Shown here: positions 9,071-19,089 of the stretch, one piece after another
How the letters are laid out: each line of letters begins with the position of its first letter
Numbering within the stretch: the stretch's first letter is position 1
Made by a program: the position numbers and the translations under genes
Notes under the pieces: generated by a model
The model's input: only the letters and a program-made list of their open reading frames with translations
Databases searched by the model: none
Told to the model about the DNA's origin: nothing
Assembly (NCBI RefSeq): GCF_900184895.1
Contig: NZ_FXZK01000001.1
Span: 1 to 64,000, forward strand
Direction: 5' to 3'
Source of the DNA: Flavimaricola marinus
Lineage (GTDB): Bacteria; Pseudomonadota; Alphaproteobacteria; Rhodobacterales; Rhodobacteraceae
Length of the DNA stretch: 64,000 bases

Positions 9071-9838
9071 TCAAAGCCTCCAAACTTTTGGCAAAGCGGC
9101 TCCGGAGAGCCGCTCCACGACCGGAATCAGAACCCGACGGAGATCGTAACCGTCGGGTGCAAGAATACGAGCAAACAGAATGTTATCGCGGATCAGACTG
9201 ACACCGCCGGCACGGCCGATAAGATCGCGCAGTGGCTGAACACGAGCTTCGGCGTCCGCAGCTGCGAAAAGGATGCTGGCCCATGCCCGCGCACCGCCTG
9301 CAATTCCGGGGCGCCGCATCAGCGCCGTCGGATCGCCGTCCAGACGAAGTGCGTCCGCAAAGACGACCCGGCCCTCCCGCCTCAGCGTCCAGCGGTCCCG
9401 GAAACGGGCCTCCCGCAAGGTTTCGCCCATTGCCTCGCGCCCAAGAATTACCGGCTCCAGGACGAGTGCCTTGGCCCCGTCAGCGATATCGATCGTCATC
9501 CGACGCGATACCGCCCCACCGTCAAAGATGATCGTCTCTTGAGGAAGCCAGTCGATACGGGAACCAGCCCCGATCTTCAGGGTCACATCCACCTCTGCAT
9601 CCGGCCCCGGCGGAGCACGGTAGACACGCTCCGCGGCTTGGCTGGACACGGTGAGGTGCGCGCCTTCGCGGGCTTCCGCCGCGATCCGCATCTTGTCGCC
9701 GCCGGTCAGGCCGCCGGACGTGTTGAGAAAGACGGCCTCGAGGGGTGCCCTCGGCGGAACCCTCGGGAACAGTGCCTTCAAAGATCCCTGTTGGCGCAAT
9801 CCTGACAGACGGTTGCCAGCGGTCACCGAAACCGACAA
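9071..9838 (-). CDS. ureD: Urease accessory protein UreD
   Basis: Scaffold of the urease activation complex, which binds apo-urease and passes nickel to the active site. Recognised from LRQQGSLKALFPR, LNTSGGLTGGDKM and LPQETIIFDGG. The first standard start codon is a TTG at 9838 with only a weak GGGGA upstream. Homology-like sequence (PPQRAVGELSV) continues upstream in the same frame to a TGA near 9918 without any ATG, GTG or TTG, so the true start may be non-standard. The first gene of the urease run; its promoter should lie in the 290 bases before 10129. Confidence 0.92.
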   Translation of the reverse strand: MSVSVTAGNRLSGLRQQGSLKALFPRVPPRAPLEAVFLNTSGGLTGGDKMRIAAEAREGAHLTVSSQAAERVYRAPPGPDAEVDVTLKIGAGSRIDWLPQETIIFDGGAVSRRMTIDIADGAKALVLEPVILGREAMGETLREARFRDRWTLRREGRVVFADALRLDGDPTALMRRPGIAGGARAWASILFAAADAEARVQPLRDLIGRAGGVSLIRDNILFARILAPDGYDLRRVLIPVVERLSGAALPKVWRL

Positions 9839-10067
9839 TTCCCCGACCGCACGCTGCGGCGGCGGCGCATGGGGCGTTTTGACGATGTCCGTATATAGGG
9901 TCAGGGTGGGCCTCGGTCATCTGGCGAGCGACAGTGCTCTGCTCGGCCAAACTGACGGTTCCGGCAAGGGTTGACCACAGAACCCCAGATTTCGGGGGCC
10001 GAATTCTGATGGACTTGACGCCATATGCCCAAAACATGGGCAAACGTATGATGTGGCGAAAACGAAA

Positions 10068-10085
10068 AGGGGGCCGAAGCCCCCT
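10068..10085 (-). terminator. Intrinsic terminator with UUCG tetraloop after the beta-helix gene
   Basis: On the minus strand AGGGGGC pairs with GCCCCCT around a TTCG loop closed by C-G, the extra-stable tetraloop type. It is followed by a T-rich run (TTTCGTTTT). It lies 43 bases after the stop of the beta-helix gene and should insulate the urease genes from it. Confidence 0.85.
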
Positions 10086-10128
10086 CTGGTAGTCGTCGAT
10101 CGTCCGGAGAGCGCCTCCGAAGGCCCGA

Positions 10129-12417
10129 TCAGAGTGGATTATCCATCCGCACGCTGGCCCGAATGGTGCCGGAGACCGGCGTCTTGAACACGACGCGGAA
10201 TTCGCGACGCGTATCACCATACTCGTTATCCACCCATGGGGCCTCATACATCAAATCACCATTCGATGCGGTCAACCGATCCACGGGAACGACAGATTCG
10301 ATGGACCGCGCCCGCCCGCGGAACGGCAGGAGCGGGTCGCTATCGACGATCCAGACCTGTTCGGCGGTGGCCTCGGAATGGGTGATCGACACCGGATTGC
10401 GCGCTTCCTCGTCGATACCGTGAAACACGTTGCTGCGGAATTCGATCGCCCTCATGCGACCGAAATCCAGATCGGCGAAGGTCGTATCCACCGATTCAAC
10501 CCTGTCGATATTGCCGTTGATGGTCCGGAACACGTTGCTCACTACACTGAAGCCGTGGATGAAGTGACCGGGACCATATGGCTTGATCACGATCCAGTTG
10601 AACCATGTGGCGACATCATTGGCGGTAAAGATATTGCCGGTGATCGTCATTCCGCCAAAGGAAAACTGATTGCCAAGTGCAGGCGAAGCGTCGTGTTCAT
10701 TGGTCCATTCGACAAAGTTGTTGTCGATATAGTTGCCTGTGATCACCGTCTTGTTGTTTGGCTGGGTAAAGATAATGCCCCCGTTGCGCACGCCGTTCGA
10801 GGCCTCGTCGCCGCCAAACCAGTGATTGCCGGTAATCATCGTGCCCGATCCGCCGACGACGCCCCAATGTTTGAACATGACCGCGCGGTTGTCACGGATC
10901 TTGACGTCATTGGCATTGCAGTTGAACCCGACGGTGGTGCGCTGTTCGACCGTGAGCGATTGCTCGTTGGACTGCCAATTGCAACGATCGAGCATCATCC
11001 CCTGACAACCGGAGCCGGGCGACGACAAGCCTCGATCCTTGGGCTTTGTGATGAAGCAGTCGCTCAGGTGAAACGTCAGCCCCTGCGGCGCCAACAGGAT
11101 GCCGCTGGAAATGCCGTTGCATTGGAATTCGACGTTCTGGATCACGAACTGGCTCAGATCGGCGAACCCGGAAAAATCGAGCAGATATTTGAACCGGGTG
11201 AAGGTGAATTGCTGAGTGCCTTCGGCATCGTAGAGCTCCGCGCTCAGCGTGATGCGCTGCTGCGCCAGATTCACTTCGCGAACATACACCTCCCTGCCGA
11301 CGCCGCTGCCAGTGACCAACGACCCCACTTTGATATTGGCGATGTTCGTGACATTCGACAATGTGAGCCCGGACGAGGCCGAATAGGTTGCCTGCGAAGT
11401 GATGACTGTTGGCGTCCACGCCGACCCCTCGATCGGCTGCAACTGGCCATTGCGGATGACCCTGCGCGTCGCAAAGGTCGTCCGGCTGGGATCGGCGGCC
11501 TGCATGTCAACAGGCGCGGACAACCCGATCCGTCGCCCCCCGAGATCAAGCGAGTCGTGGTCCGAGAAATTCAACAGGGCTTGAAACGCCTTCTTGAAGG
11601 CCATTTCCTCGTTGCCGAATGCATCCAGATAGGTCTGGAAATCATAATTGCGCTGCAGGATGAAACGGTTTGCCGCCGGCTGAGTGACGGTGCCTTCAAA
11701 CCGGACCTGGCTTTGGAATGTGACGTCATTGCCGAGGTAGTATGTCCCGGCCGACACCAGCACTTCGCGACCATCGGCTGCGGCATCGGCCGCTTCGAAA
11801 GCTGCTGCGTCGTTTGCGATCCCGTCGCCGATGGCGCCATAGTCGCGAACATCGACCATCCCGATCAAATCCCGGACAAAGACGCTGGTCACGTCTTCGA
11901 CGACGATGTCATCGACGCGGACAACACCGCCATTTGCGCCGGTCAGGTCCAATCCAAGATGCCCGTACGCGGCACCGTTCCAGACCATATCCACACCATT
12001 GCGATTGCCGGTGCCGATGATTGCGCTGACCTCGACGACTTCGCCGTAGGTGGTCAGAAGAGTGGATGGGCCCGAGACCACGACACCGCTCAGAACCGTG
12101 TTGTTGGCCTGCCCCGGCCAACCGGCGATGCGCACCGATGGCAAAGCACCGGATACCGCTTTGACACGCGCCGTTACTCGCAAATAGCAGCCGGGCAGAA
12201 TATCGGTCTCGCCCATATAACGCAGCTTGGTGGTCGAGCTCGACTTCAGAATTTCAAGGCAACCGCCGAAATCCTGATCGGCAGACACGAAGGAGCCCGT
12301 TCCGGAGCCGGCATAGGTATCCGAGCCGGGTGTTCCGTTGCCGCTCGACCAGACGCCCAGCCCATCGGCAAAAGGTGGGGGCATCAACACGAGGCCGTCC
12401 GTAATCGCTTTGTTCAT
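10129..12417 (-). CDS. Right-handed beta-helix protein, glycosyl hydrolase 28-related
   Basis: A 762-residue protein. The N-terminal 170 residues look like a beta-sandwich carbohydrate-binding module (SGNGTPGSDTYAGSGTGSF onward). A pectate-lyase-3/GH28-type region starts at VDVRDYGAIGDGIANDAAAF (about 193-212), and later beta-helix turns include GGIIFTQPNNKTVITGNYID. No signal peptide is visible. Family members are annotated as polysaccharide-processing or spike-like proteins in Rhodobacterales; substrate and location are unknown. Start ATG at 12417 has AAAGGG six bases upstream. The 255 bases before it hold no recognisable gene. Confidence 0.8.
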   Translation of the reverse strand: MNKAITDGLVLMPPPFADGLGVWSSGNGTPGSDTYAGSGTGSFVSADQDFGGCLEILKSSSTTKLRYMGETDILPGCYLRVTARVKAVSGALPSVRIAGWPGQANNTVLSGVVVSGPSTLLTTYGEVVEVSAIIGTGNRNGVDMVWNGAAYGHLGLDLTGANGGVVRVDDIVVEDVTSVFVRDLIGMVDVRDYGAIGDGIANDAAAFEAADAAADGREVLVSAGTYYLGNDVTFQSQVRFEGTVTQPAANRFILQRNYDFQTYLDAFGNEEMAFKKAFQALLNFSDHDSLDLGGRRIGLSAPVDMQAADPSRTTFATRRVIRNGQLQPIEGSAWTPTVITSQATYSASSGLTLSNVTNIANIKVGSLVTGSGVGREVYVREVNLAQQRITLSAELYDAEGTQQFTFTRFKYLLDFSGFADLSQFVIQNVEFQCNGISSGILLAPQGLTFHLSDCFITKPKDRGLSSPGSGCQGMMLDRCNWQSNEQSLTVEQRTTVGFNCNANDVKIRDNRAVMFKHWGVVGGSGTMITGNHWFGGDEASNGVRNGGIIFTQPNNKTVITGNYIDNNFVEWTNEHDASPALGNQFSFGGMTITGNIFTANDVATWFNWIVIKPYGPGHFIHGFSVVSNVFRTINGNIDRVESVDTTFADLDFGRMRAIEFRSNVFHGIDEEARNPVSITHSEATAEQVWIVDSDPLLPFRGRARSIESVVPVDRLTASNGDLMYEAPWVDNEYGDTRREFRVVFKTPVSGTIRASVRMDNPL

Positions 12418-12672
12418 CCTTAACCCTTTCAACGCGGGGCGAAGACGGGGAGGTCACGGGGCGAATGCCCCCCTCACCCGGCTCCGCCCGGCAGATCCCG
12501 CTCTGCCCCAAGCGCGCTTCTGCGCACTCTGGACCACGACGAAAGGAATACGGGGAAGAGGTAAAACGGCTCCTAGAGCACCGTCACGGCACAAACCGTC
12601 AAGACGCAACAAGACGATGCAACGGCACGAGGCATGCTCTCACAGGTGCAGCCGACCTGACTTCCGACGGTG

Positions 12673-13077
12673 TCAGACACCAATGTCCGGAGCAGGCAAA
12701 ATCGACACGCCGTTGATCTGCCAGCCCGCGTCGGTCTCGATCATCTGATAGTCCAGAACGTGCAGGCCGCCCCGCTCATCCCGCAGCATGACCTTTTGCC
12801 ACAACCGGCCCGAGATTTCGCGCAACTCCAGATACCGAACATCGGAATTGTCCCAAACCATCGGATAGCCCTGCTGGACCATCATGCCGAAGTTTTGCGG
12901 AGTGCCGAACATACCTTGGATCATCGGGCTGGCATATTGCCATGCACCCTCGATATCGCGGTTGTTGAAGGCCTCAAGCTGACTGCCGATCGTGTCCTCG
13001 ATAGCGCCCCTGTCCTGCGCGGTGGCGCTTAAAGCCACAGTCATCAACAAGGTCAAAGACAATAGAAATGCACGCAT
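12673..13077 (-). CDS. DUF4864 domain-containing secreted protein
   Basis: A 134-residue protein with a clear signal peptide (MRAFLLSLTLLMTVALSATAQ). The mature domain begins IEDTIGSQLEAFNNRDIEGAW and has the NTF2-like fold pattern of DUF4864, with the conserved MVQQGYPMVW segment. Periplasmic location is likely; molecular function is unknown. Start ATG at 13077 is backed by GGAGG seven bases upstream; the longer frame from 13140 has no such site. Confidence 0.85.
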   Translation of the reverse strand: MRAFLLSLTLLMTVALSATAQDRGAIEDTIGSQLEAFNNRDIEGAWQYASPMIQGMFGTPQNFGMMVQQGYPMVWDNSDVRYLELREISGRLWQKVMLRDERGGLHVLDYQMIETDAGWQINGVSILPAPDIGV

Positions 13078-13156
13078 CGTTCCGCCTCCGGTTTGCCCAA
13101 TCACAAACAAGATACGGGTGAAACCGGCAATCAGTTTCAAAATTCTCCGATGAGGT

Positions 13157-14737
13157 TCAGGCTGACAGCTCTCCTGCCAGCCCTGCCTCGATCAACTTGA
13201 TGCTTTCAGGGATGCCGTAAAGCGCGATAAATCCGCCAAAGCGCGGGCCTTCGGACGCCCCCAGCAAGACCTCGTAGAGCGCCTTGAACCAACTGCGCAG
13301 CGGTTCGAAACCGTGCGACTTGCCGACGGCGAACACCATGCTCTGAAGCGCCTCTGGATCTGCCTCGCCGTCCCACGCCTTGAGTTGCGCCAACATGTCT
13401 TCCATGGCGGCACGTTCCTTGTCGTCGGCACTTCGGTAGGTCTTTTTGGGTTTAACGAAGTCATGATAGTAGCGGACCGCGAAACCAGCCGCCGCATCAA
13501 GGCCGGGATGAGTTTCCGCAGTCGCCTCCGGTGCATAGCGCCGGATGAACCCCCAGAGTGTCTCCTTGTCCTCGGCCCCGCTGACCGACGCGAGATTGAG
13601 CAACATCGCGAACGGCACCACCATGTCGCTGGATGGAACATTGTGTCCATGGATGTGGAACACGGGATTGGCGAGCCTCTGAGCCGCATCCTGGCCCGCA
13701 TAGGCGCGCAACTGCTGATGATACTCATCCACCATCTTGGGAATGACATCGAAATGCATCCGCTTGGCGGTCTTGGGCTTGAGAAACATGAAGTAGCTCA
13801 GGCTGTCGGTCGCCGCATAGGTCAGCCATTCGTCGATCGTCAGACCATTGCCGCTGGACTTGCTGATCTTCCGGCCTTCCTCGTCGAGGAACAGCTCGTA
13901 GGTGAAGTGGTTGGGCTTACGGCCACCGAGAAGCTCGCAAATCCGGTCGTATATCGGTGTGTTCGTGGAGTGGTCCTTGCCGTACATCTCGAAATCGACG
14001 CCGAGAGCGGCCCAACGGGCACCGAAATCCGGTTTCCACTGGAATTTCACATTGCCGCCGGTGACCGGCAGAGTCATTTCCTGCCCGTCCTCATCGTCAA
14101 AAGTGATCGTGCCGTTCGTCGCATCGACGTTTTTCATCGGAACATAAAGCACCCGACCGGTCTCTGGATGGATCGGCAGGAAAATCGAATAGGTTTCCCG
14201 ACGCTCGTCGCGCAGTGATTTGAGCATCACTTCCATGATCTGGTCATAACGCTCGGTCGCGCGCAGCAGGATCGGATCGAACTGGCCCGAGGCGTAGAAC
14301 TCCTGCGCACTGATGAACTCGTATTCGAATCCGAACGTATCGAGAAAGCGGCGCAGCATGGCGTTGTTGTGATGGCCAAAGCTCTCATGGGTGCCAAACG
14401 GATCGGGCACGCTGGTCAGCGGACGCTGCAGATGCTCCTTCAGCGCCTCGGGATTGGGCACATTGCTCGGCACCTTGCGCATTCCGTCGAGATCGTCGGA
14501 AAAGCAGATCAGACGTGTCGGGATATCCGAGATCACCTCGAACGCACGGCGGATCATCGTCGTGCGCAGCACTTCGCCAAAGGTGCCGATATGGGGCAAA
14601 CCGGAAGGACCGTAACCTGTCTCGAACAAGACATGGCCCTTCTCCGGCGGGGCCTTTTCATAGCGTTTGAGCAATGCGCGCGCCTCTTCGAAAGGCCATG
14701 CTTTGCTCGTCATCGCTGCGTCACGTAGTGTCGCCAT
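13157..14737 (-). CDS. lysK: Lysyl-tRNA synthetase, class I
   Basis: Charges tRNA-Lys. This is the archaeal-type class I enzyme, unrelated to the class II LysS, and is usual in many alphaproteobacteria. The HIGH-like motif is PHIGTFGE at about residues 48-55, and the KMSKS-like motif is KISKSSGNG near residue 290. 526 residues is normal. AAGGGGA lies upstream of the ATG at 14737. It is divergent from the TerB-family gene, with about 110 bases between them for both promoters. Confidence 0.96.
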   Translation of the reverse strand: MATLRDAAMTSKAWPFEEARALLKRYEKAPPEKGHVLFETGYGPSGLPHIGTFGEVLRTTMIRRAFEVISDIPTRLICFSDDLDGMRKVPSNVPNPEALKEHLQRPLTSVPDPFGTHESFGHHNNAMLRRFLDTFGFEYEFISAQEFYASGQFDPILLRATERYDQIMEVMLKSLRDERRETYSIFLPIHPETGRVLYVPMKNVDATNGTITFDDEDGQEMTLPVTGGNVKFQWKPDFGARWAALGVDFEMYGKDHSTNTPIYDRICELLGGRKPNHFTYELFLDEEGRKISKSSGNGLTIDEWLTYAATDSLSYFMFLKPKTAKRMHFDVIPKMVDEYHQQLRAYAGQDAAQRLANPVFHIHGHNVPSSDMVVPFAMLLNLASVSGAEDKETLWGFIRRYAPEATAETHPGLDAAAGFAVRYYHDFVKPKKTYRSADDKERAAMEDMLAQLKAWDGEADPEALQSMVFAVGKSHGFEPLRSWFKALYEVLLGASEGPRFGGFIALYGIPESIKLIEAGLAGELSA

Positions 14738-14847
14738 GTCAGTATCCCCTTGGTCAGGCCGCGAATGGCCCCTATCTCAAGCGTGCATCCCTATTGCGGG
14801 CAGAGGGGGGCGTCAATAAAACCGGTGCCAAACAAAGGACAGATGTG

Positions 14848-15267
14848 ATGAACGATACGCCAATTCTCTCGGCCCAAGACGCTCTGGCGGCGTTGATGAT
14901 CACGGTTTCGGCTTCAGACGAGGATATGCGGACCGTCGAATTGGTCAAAATCACCAATATCGTGAACAACCTGCCTATCTTTGCCGACTATGATGTCGAG
15001 CAACTGACAAAGGTCAGCCGAATCGTTTTCGATTTGCTCGAGCAGGAAGACGGCCTGGACGCGCTCTTTGGGCTGATCCGCGATGCCGTCCCGGAACGGC
15101 TGTTCGAGACGGCCTATGCCATGTCCTGCGACGTTGCGGCCGCCGACGGCAGTATCACACCCTCGGAACTTCGGATGCTCGAAGAGGTGCGTTACGAGCT
15201 CAATATCGACCGGTTGCATGCCGCCGCGATCGAGCGCGGCGCGCGCGCACGTCACATGACGCTTTGA
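14848..15267 (+). CDS. TerB-family (tellurite-resistance-like) protein
   Basis: A 139-residue all-helical protein. The motif CDVAAADGSITPSELRMLEE near residues 105-122 is the metal-binding DG(x)xxxxE signature of TerB/TerB-like domains. An N-terminal part (MNDTPILSAQDALAALMITV) is also typical of the alphaproteobacterial version. The ATG at 14848 is preceded by AAAGGA. Despite the family name, no other ter genes are nearby, so tellurite resistance is not implied. Confidence 0.87.
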   Translation: MNDTPILSAQDALAALMITVSASDEDMRTVELVKITNIVNNLPIFADYDVEQLTKVSRIVFDLLEQEDGLDALFGLIRDAVPERLFETAYAMSCDVAAADGSITPSELRMLEEVRYELNIDRLHAAAIERGARARHMTL

Positions 15268-15271
15268 CGGC

Positions 15272-16792
15272 TCAGGCCGGAAACACCGTTCCCCAGCGCT
15301 GCAACAGCCGTTGCTGCAACCGCTTGGCCGCGCTGTTGTAGCTGCGCGAGCCTTGCGGGATCTCGTCGCCGGCCGCTTTGGCGCGATCCCGCGCATCGAT
15401 ATCCGCGCTAAAGATCGCAAAGACCAGCTCGCGGCCTTCCTGTGCGCGGGCATAGCCGGCCAAGGTGCTGACGAAATTCAAGGTGCCCGTCTTGGCCACG
15501 ACACTGACGGGCGCATCGCGCATCAAATCGCCTTGGGAATCGGTCATCGCAATGTCTTTGAGCAGGGTGCTCAACGCGCTGCTCTGACGCGCACCGGACA
15601 AGATCCGAACCATGTCGCGGGCCGTGACCCGCGTGGTGTCGGCCAATCCGGAATGATCCGAAAAGAACGCATCCGCACCAAACTCGGCCCCCACCCATTC
15701 GCGCATGATCTGCGCCGACTGGGTCAGGCTCTGCGGGCTGGCGCTGCGGGCAAAGGAGGCGGCCAATCCGATCACCTCGGCGGTGAGGTTCGTGGAATAG
15801 CGCAACATGTCCGTGATGATCTGGTCCAGCGGTTCGCTTTCGTGGCGGGCCAGTTCCTGTGCCTCCGGCAACAGCCCAATCCGCTCCGGTGCCGTCAGGA
15901 CAATGCCGTTGCTGCGGGCAAATGTGGTGAAGACATCGCCGGCGTAGAGCGAGGGATACCGAACCGGCAGCCATCTCGATCCGCCGTCACCAAGCGCGGC
16001 GCGCGCGACAGTCCAGTCGTCGATGCCGCCGCCGTCGGAATAGGTGTAGATCGGCAGACTTCGATCCGCCACGCGCATCCGGGCGACGGTCACGTCAGGT
16101 CGATAGAGATCGGTGCGGGCATCCATCGCCACCTGATAGGCACCGCCAGACCGGGTCCATTCGAAATGCACCCGGTTGAAATTCAGATTGAGGCCGGACA
16201 CCGCAGGATTATAGCCCAGATGATCCAACTGACTTGGCTCGATCTCGTTGACATAGGGCAGCGCCCCGCCCCAGACCTTGAACGCCCCTTGCACCTCGCT
16301 GATGCCCGCCGTGCGCAAAGCGATTGCCAGTTCCGCCAGATGATCGGTCGTCAAGGTCGGGTCACCGCCGCCAGCGAGGATGAGATCGCCCATCAGGATG
16401 CCGTCTTCGATGGGCCCCGTAGCCAAGAGCCGCGTGTCGAAACGATGATCCGCACCAAGCACGTCGAGCGCATAAAGCGCGGTCACAGCTTTCGTCACGC
16501 TCGCGGGGGGCAGCGGAACATCGGCTTCGCGCTCCTCCAATACGGCTCCGGTGCGGGCGTCGGCCACCACAAAGGCAACGGTTCCAGCCAGTCCCGAATC
16601 CGCGACGATCGTCTCTGACGAAGGACGCGCCCGAGGGCGCTTGTCCGGTCGATCCGGCGGGGTGCCGATCTGCGCCTCCACCGACCGCGCCTCCGGACGG
16701 ATCGCGGTAAGAGGCGCATCGGCCAGAGCCGCCATACCCAAGGACGAAAAGCCCCCGGCCAGTAGTGCTCGTCTTGTCAAATATGTCTTCAT
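15272..16792 (-). CDS. dacB: D-alanyl-D-alanine carboxypeptidase/endopeptidase (PBP4, S13)
   Basis: Periplasmic peptidoglycan-trimming enzyme. A twin-arginine-containing signal segment (TRRALLAGGFSSLGMAALA) opens the protein. The serine-peptidase motifs are in order: SVTK at 98-101, SxN in YSTNLTAEVIG, and KTG in VVAKTGTLNFVS. The start at 16792 follows the nadD stop by 13 bases; the longer frame from 16828 would overlap nadD. It probably shares the nadD message. Confidence 0.94.
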   Translation of the reverse strand: MKTYLTRRALLAGGFSSLGMAALADAPLTAIRPEARSVEAQIGTPPDRPDKRPRARPSSETIVADSGLAGTVAFVVADARTGAVLEEREADVPLPPASVTKAVTALYALDVLGADHRFDTRLLATGPIEDGILMGDLILAGGGDPTLTTDHLAELAIALRTAGISEVQGAFKVWGGALPYVNEIEPSQLDHLGYNPAVSGLNLNFNRVHFEWTRSGGAYQVAMDARTDLYRPDVTVARMRVADRSLPIYTYSDGGGIDDWTVARAALGDGGSRWLPVRYPSLYAGDVFTTFARSNGIVLTAPERIGLLPEAQELARHESEPLDQIITDMLRYSTNLTAEVIGLAASFARSASPQSLTQSAQIMREWVGAEFGADAFFSDHSGLADTTRVTARDMVRILSGARQSSALSTLLKDIAMTDSQGDLMRDAPVSVVAKTGTLNFVSTLAGYARAQEGRELVFAIFSADIDARDRAKAAGDEIPQGSRSYNSAAKRLQQRLLQRWGTVFPA

Positions 16793-16805
16793 GGCAAAAC
16801 CCTGC

Positions 16806-17411
16806 TCACCCGGCACCCCAACCGCCACTCGCCCGAATGGCAGTAGACGATGCCGTGCTCATGGGCAAATTGACAAAACACCACGTCGGAGCTTCTGCCC
16901 CGGCCAAAAGTCGCGACGCGCGGGCGGGTAGTTTGTCCGCGCGGTAAACCCGCGCCGCCTTCGACAACCGCGCCGATATCCGGTCGCCCGGTCTGGCCAG
17001 AACACCGACAGGAACACCCTCCATGATCGTCCGCCAATCTTGCCACTTGTGCAGCTGAGCAAGGTTGTCCGCCCCCATCAGCCACACGAAACGGGTCCGG
17101 GGATAGACAGCCTTGAGGGCGGCCAAGGTCTCGGCGGTATAGCGCGTGCCCAGCTTGGCCTCTATATCGGTGACGGTCACGCGCGGATGCTGCATGACCG
17201 TTCTGGCCACCGCCATACGGTCCGCCATTGCGGCGGGCCCACGCGCCTTCAGCGGATTGCCCGGACTGACCAGCCACCACACAGCATCCAGTCCAAACCG
17301 ATGCATTGCCGCATTGGTAATATGAACATGGCCGGAATGGGCCGGATCAAACGATCCGCCCAAAAGGCCAACTGTCTGGCCGGGCCGTGCCTTTGGATAT
17401 TCCCACCGCAT
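16806..17411 (-). CDS. nadD: Nicotinate-nucleotide adenylyltransferase
   Basis: Forms nicotinate adenine dinucleotide in NAD biosynthesis. The nucleotidyltransferase fingerprint [10 protein letters not shown] is at 19-28, and the C-terminal [11 protein letters not shown] matches the ISSTxIR nucleotide-binding motif. 201 residues is normal. The commonly adjacent rsfS gene is missing here; dacB follows instead. Confidence 0.95.
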   Translation of the reverse strand: MRWEYPKARPGQTVGLLGGSFDPAHSGHVHITNAAMHRFGLDAVWWLVSPGNPLKARGPAAMADRMAVARTVMQHPRVTVTDIEAKLGTRYTAETLAALKAVYPRTRFVWLMGADNLAQLHKWQDWRTIMEGVPVGVLARPGDRISARLSKAARVYRADKLPARASRLLAGAEAPTWCFVNLPMSTASSTAIRASGGWGAG

Positions 17412-17466
17412 AGGGCAGACTTAGCCCAGCGCCGCACGGATGTAGAGAGGGAACAGCCGCACGCCC

Positions 17467-19053
17467 CTAGTCGGGTACATAATCGAAATGGCCGAACCGC
17501 GCCTCGAGGCCCTGCCCCGTCAGGTCAAAGGCGACCATCCCGACGAATGCCCCGGTAAACGACGCATGTTCGCCCTGCCCGCCCTCGTCCGAAATCACGC
17601 TCGCATCGAGCGACGGCCCCAAGGGGCGCCAGTCACCGCCCTGCCGCCACCAGAATTGCTGGCTCGCATGATCCACGGTAACGCGCAGCTCGACCTGGCC
17701 ATCCGGCAGTGGCACAGGATCACAGGGCCACGTCAATCGGCCAGCAGGCCAGTCGCCGGGACATGACATCACCACGAGGCAACGGCCTATGCCCGGCTCG
17801 TGGCTCACCAACGCCGCATGAAACTTGTGGCGGTTGTAGTATGTCGTCAGGCCAGCCGCCTGTTGATAGGTCGTGGGAGCGAAATCCACATCGGTTTCAA
17901 CGGTATAGACGAAATGCTCCTGTCGGCGCGCCACCAGAGATTGCTCGAACCAGCTCCCGATGCTTTCGCGACCGATGAGAGCCAGACAATCGGGATCGGT
18001 GCGGAAAATGCGATCCGGCTCCGGTGTGCGGAGCCACTGGAACTCCGGCGGCAACGAACCGCCGAACTTGCGCCGGACGGGCGCAGGCGGCTCAGGACGC
18101 ACATCCACCGGGCTTGGCACATCCACTCTCGGGCACATGCCGCCATCGGCAAGCCACAGCCAGCCGTCACGCCATACGACCTCCTCGAGCCCAGTCTCCC
18201 GACCCAGCGGGCAAAACTGCCCCTTGCCATCCGGGCCCGGAATAGGCCGGCCCATCAGGAATGAGTGATAGAACGCCCCCCAATGGGTTTCGACATATTG
18301 GCCATGACCTGTCCGCTGGATCGGCCCGTCGCTGCCCTTGGTGCTGATCACGTGGAGCGCGGGATGTGTCTCATACGGCCCTGCGATATCGCGGGAGCGC
18401 GCCATCGTCACCGCATGCTCGTAACCCGTGCCGCCCTCTGCGGTGGTCAGGTAATACCAGCCGTCACGCTTGAACAAATGCGGAGCTTCGGTCAGGCCAC
18501 GCTCCGTGCCGGGATAGATCTGAACGACATCGCCGATCAGGCCATCAGCCTCGGACCACTCCTGCAACAGAATGCCATCGAATGCGGGATGGGTCGGGTT
18601 CATCCCTTTTTTTCGGTGGTTCCACCGCATGTTGACGAACCACTTCCGGCCATCGTCGTCATGAAACAGCGACGGATCGAAGCCAGAGCTGTTCACGTAA
18701 TGCCGCTCCGACCATTCGCCGTCGATGGTCTTGCAACTCGTGATATAGTTCGGGGCGTCCTTGAAGTTGCCGTCAAGGCGCTTGACGTCCGTATAGACAA
18801 GCCAGAACCTGTCACCGTCATGGCTGAGACACGGGGCCCAGATGCCGCAACTGTCTGGATTGCCACGCATATCCAGAAGGTCGGGGCGGTTCAGCGGACG
18901 CGACACCAACGTCCAGTTCACCAGATCGCGGGAATGATGGATCTGGACGCCGGGATACCACTCGAAGGTCGATGTGGCGATGTAATAGTCCTCGCCCACA
19001 CGGCAAAAACTGGGATCGGGGTTGAACCCCGGCAAGACAGGATTTCGGATCAT
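17467..19053 (-). CDS. xynB: Glycoside hydrolase family 43 beta-xylosidase
   Basis: Releases xylose from xylo-oligosaccharides, probably in the cytoplasm as there is no signal peptide. The N-terminal five-bladed propeller carries the general base Asp13 in NPVLPGFNPDPSF, the pKa-modulating Asp in SSGFDPSLFHDDDG and the general acid Glu in GLTEAPHLFK. The C-terminal 200 residues are the beta-sandwich (GH43 C2) domain, including AAGLTTYYNRHKFH. 528 residues fits this xylosidase group. An aldo/keto reductase gene follows upstream by 36 bases. No xylose transporter is in the window. Confidence 0.92.
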   Translation of the reverse strand: MIRNPVLPGFNPDPSFCRVGEDYYIATSTFEWYPGVQIHHSRDLVNWTLVSRPLNRPDLLDMRGNPDSCGIWAPCLSHDGDRFWLVYTDVKRLDGNFKDAPNYITSCKTIDGEWSERHYVNSSGFDPSLFHDDDGRKWFVNMRWNHRKKGMNPTHPAFDGILLQEWSEADGLIGDVVQIYPGTERGLTEAPHLFKRDGWYYLTTAEGGTGYEHAVTMARSRDIAGPYETHPALHVISTKGSDGPIQRTGHGQYVETHWGAFYHSFLMGRPIPGPDGKGQFCPLGRETGLEEVVWRDGWLWLADGGMCPRVDVPSPVDVRPEPPAPVRRKFGGSLPPEFQWLRTPEPDRIFRTDPDCLALIGRESIGSWFEQSLVARRQEHFVYTVETDVDFAPTTYQQAAGLTTYYNRHKFHAALVSHEPGIGRCLVVMSCPGDWPAGRLTWPCDPVPLPDGQVELRVTVDHASQQFWWRQGGDWRPLGPSLDASVISDEGGQGEHASFTGAFVGMVAFDLTGQGLEARFGHFDYVPD

Positions 19054-19089
19054 GATAGTGCCTTTCCGGCCGGGGTGTATCGGTAGATG

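Noticed and set aside
10378-12423. A 681-codon plus-strand frame opposite the beta-helix gene
   Set aside because: Same codon-mirror effect. The minus-strand protein shows clear family motifs, while this frame does not.
14848-15267. TerB-family gene as a sign of a tellurite/stress (ter) system
   Set aside because: No terC, terD, terE or terZ homologue is nearby. Isolated TerB-like genes are common in alphaproteobacteria.
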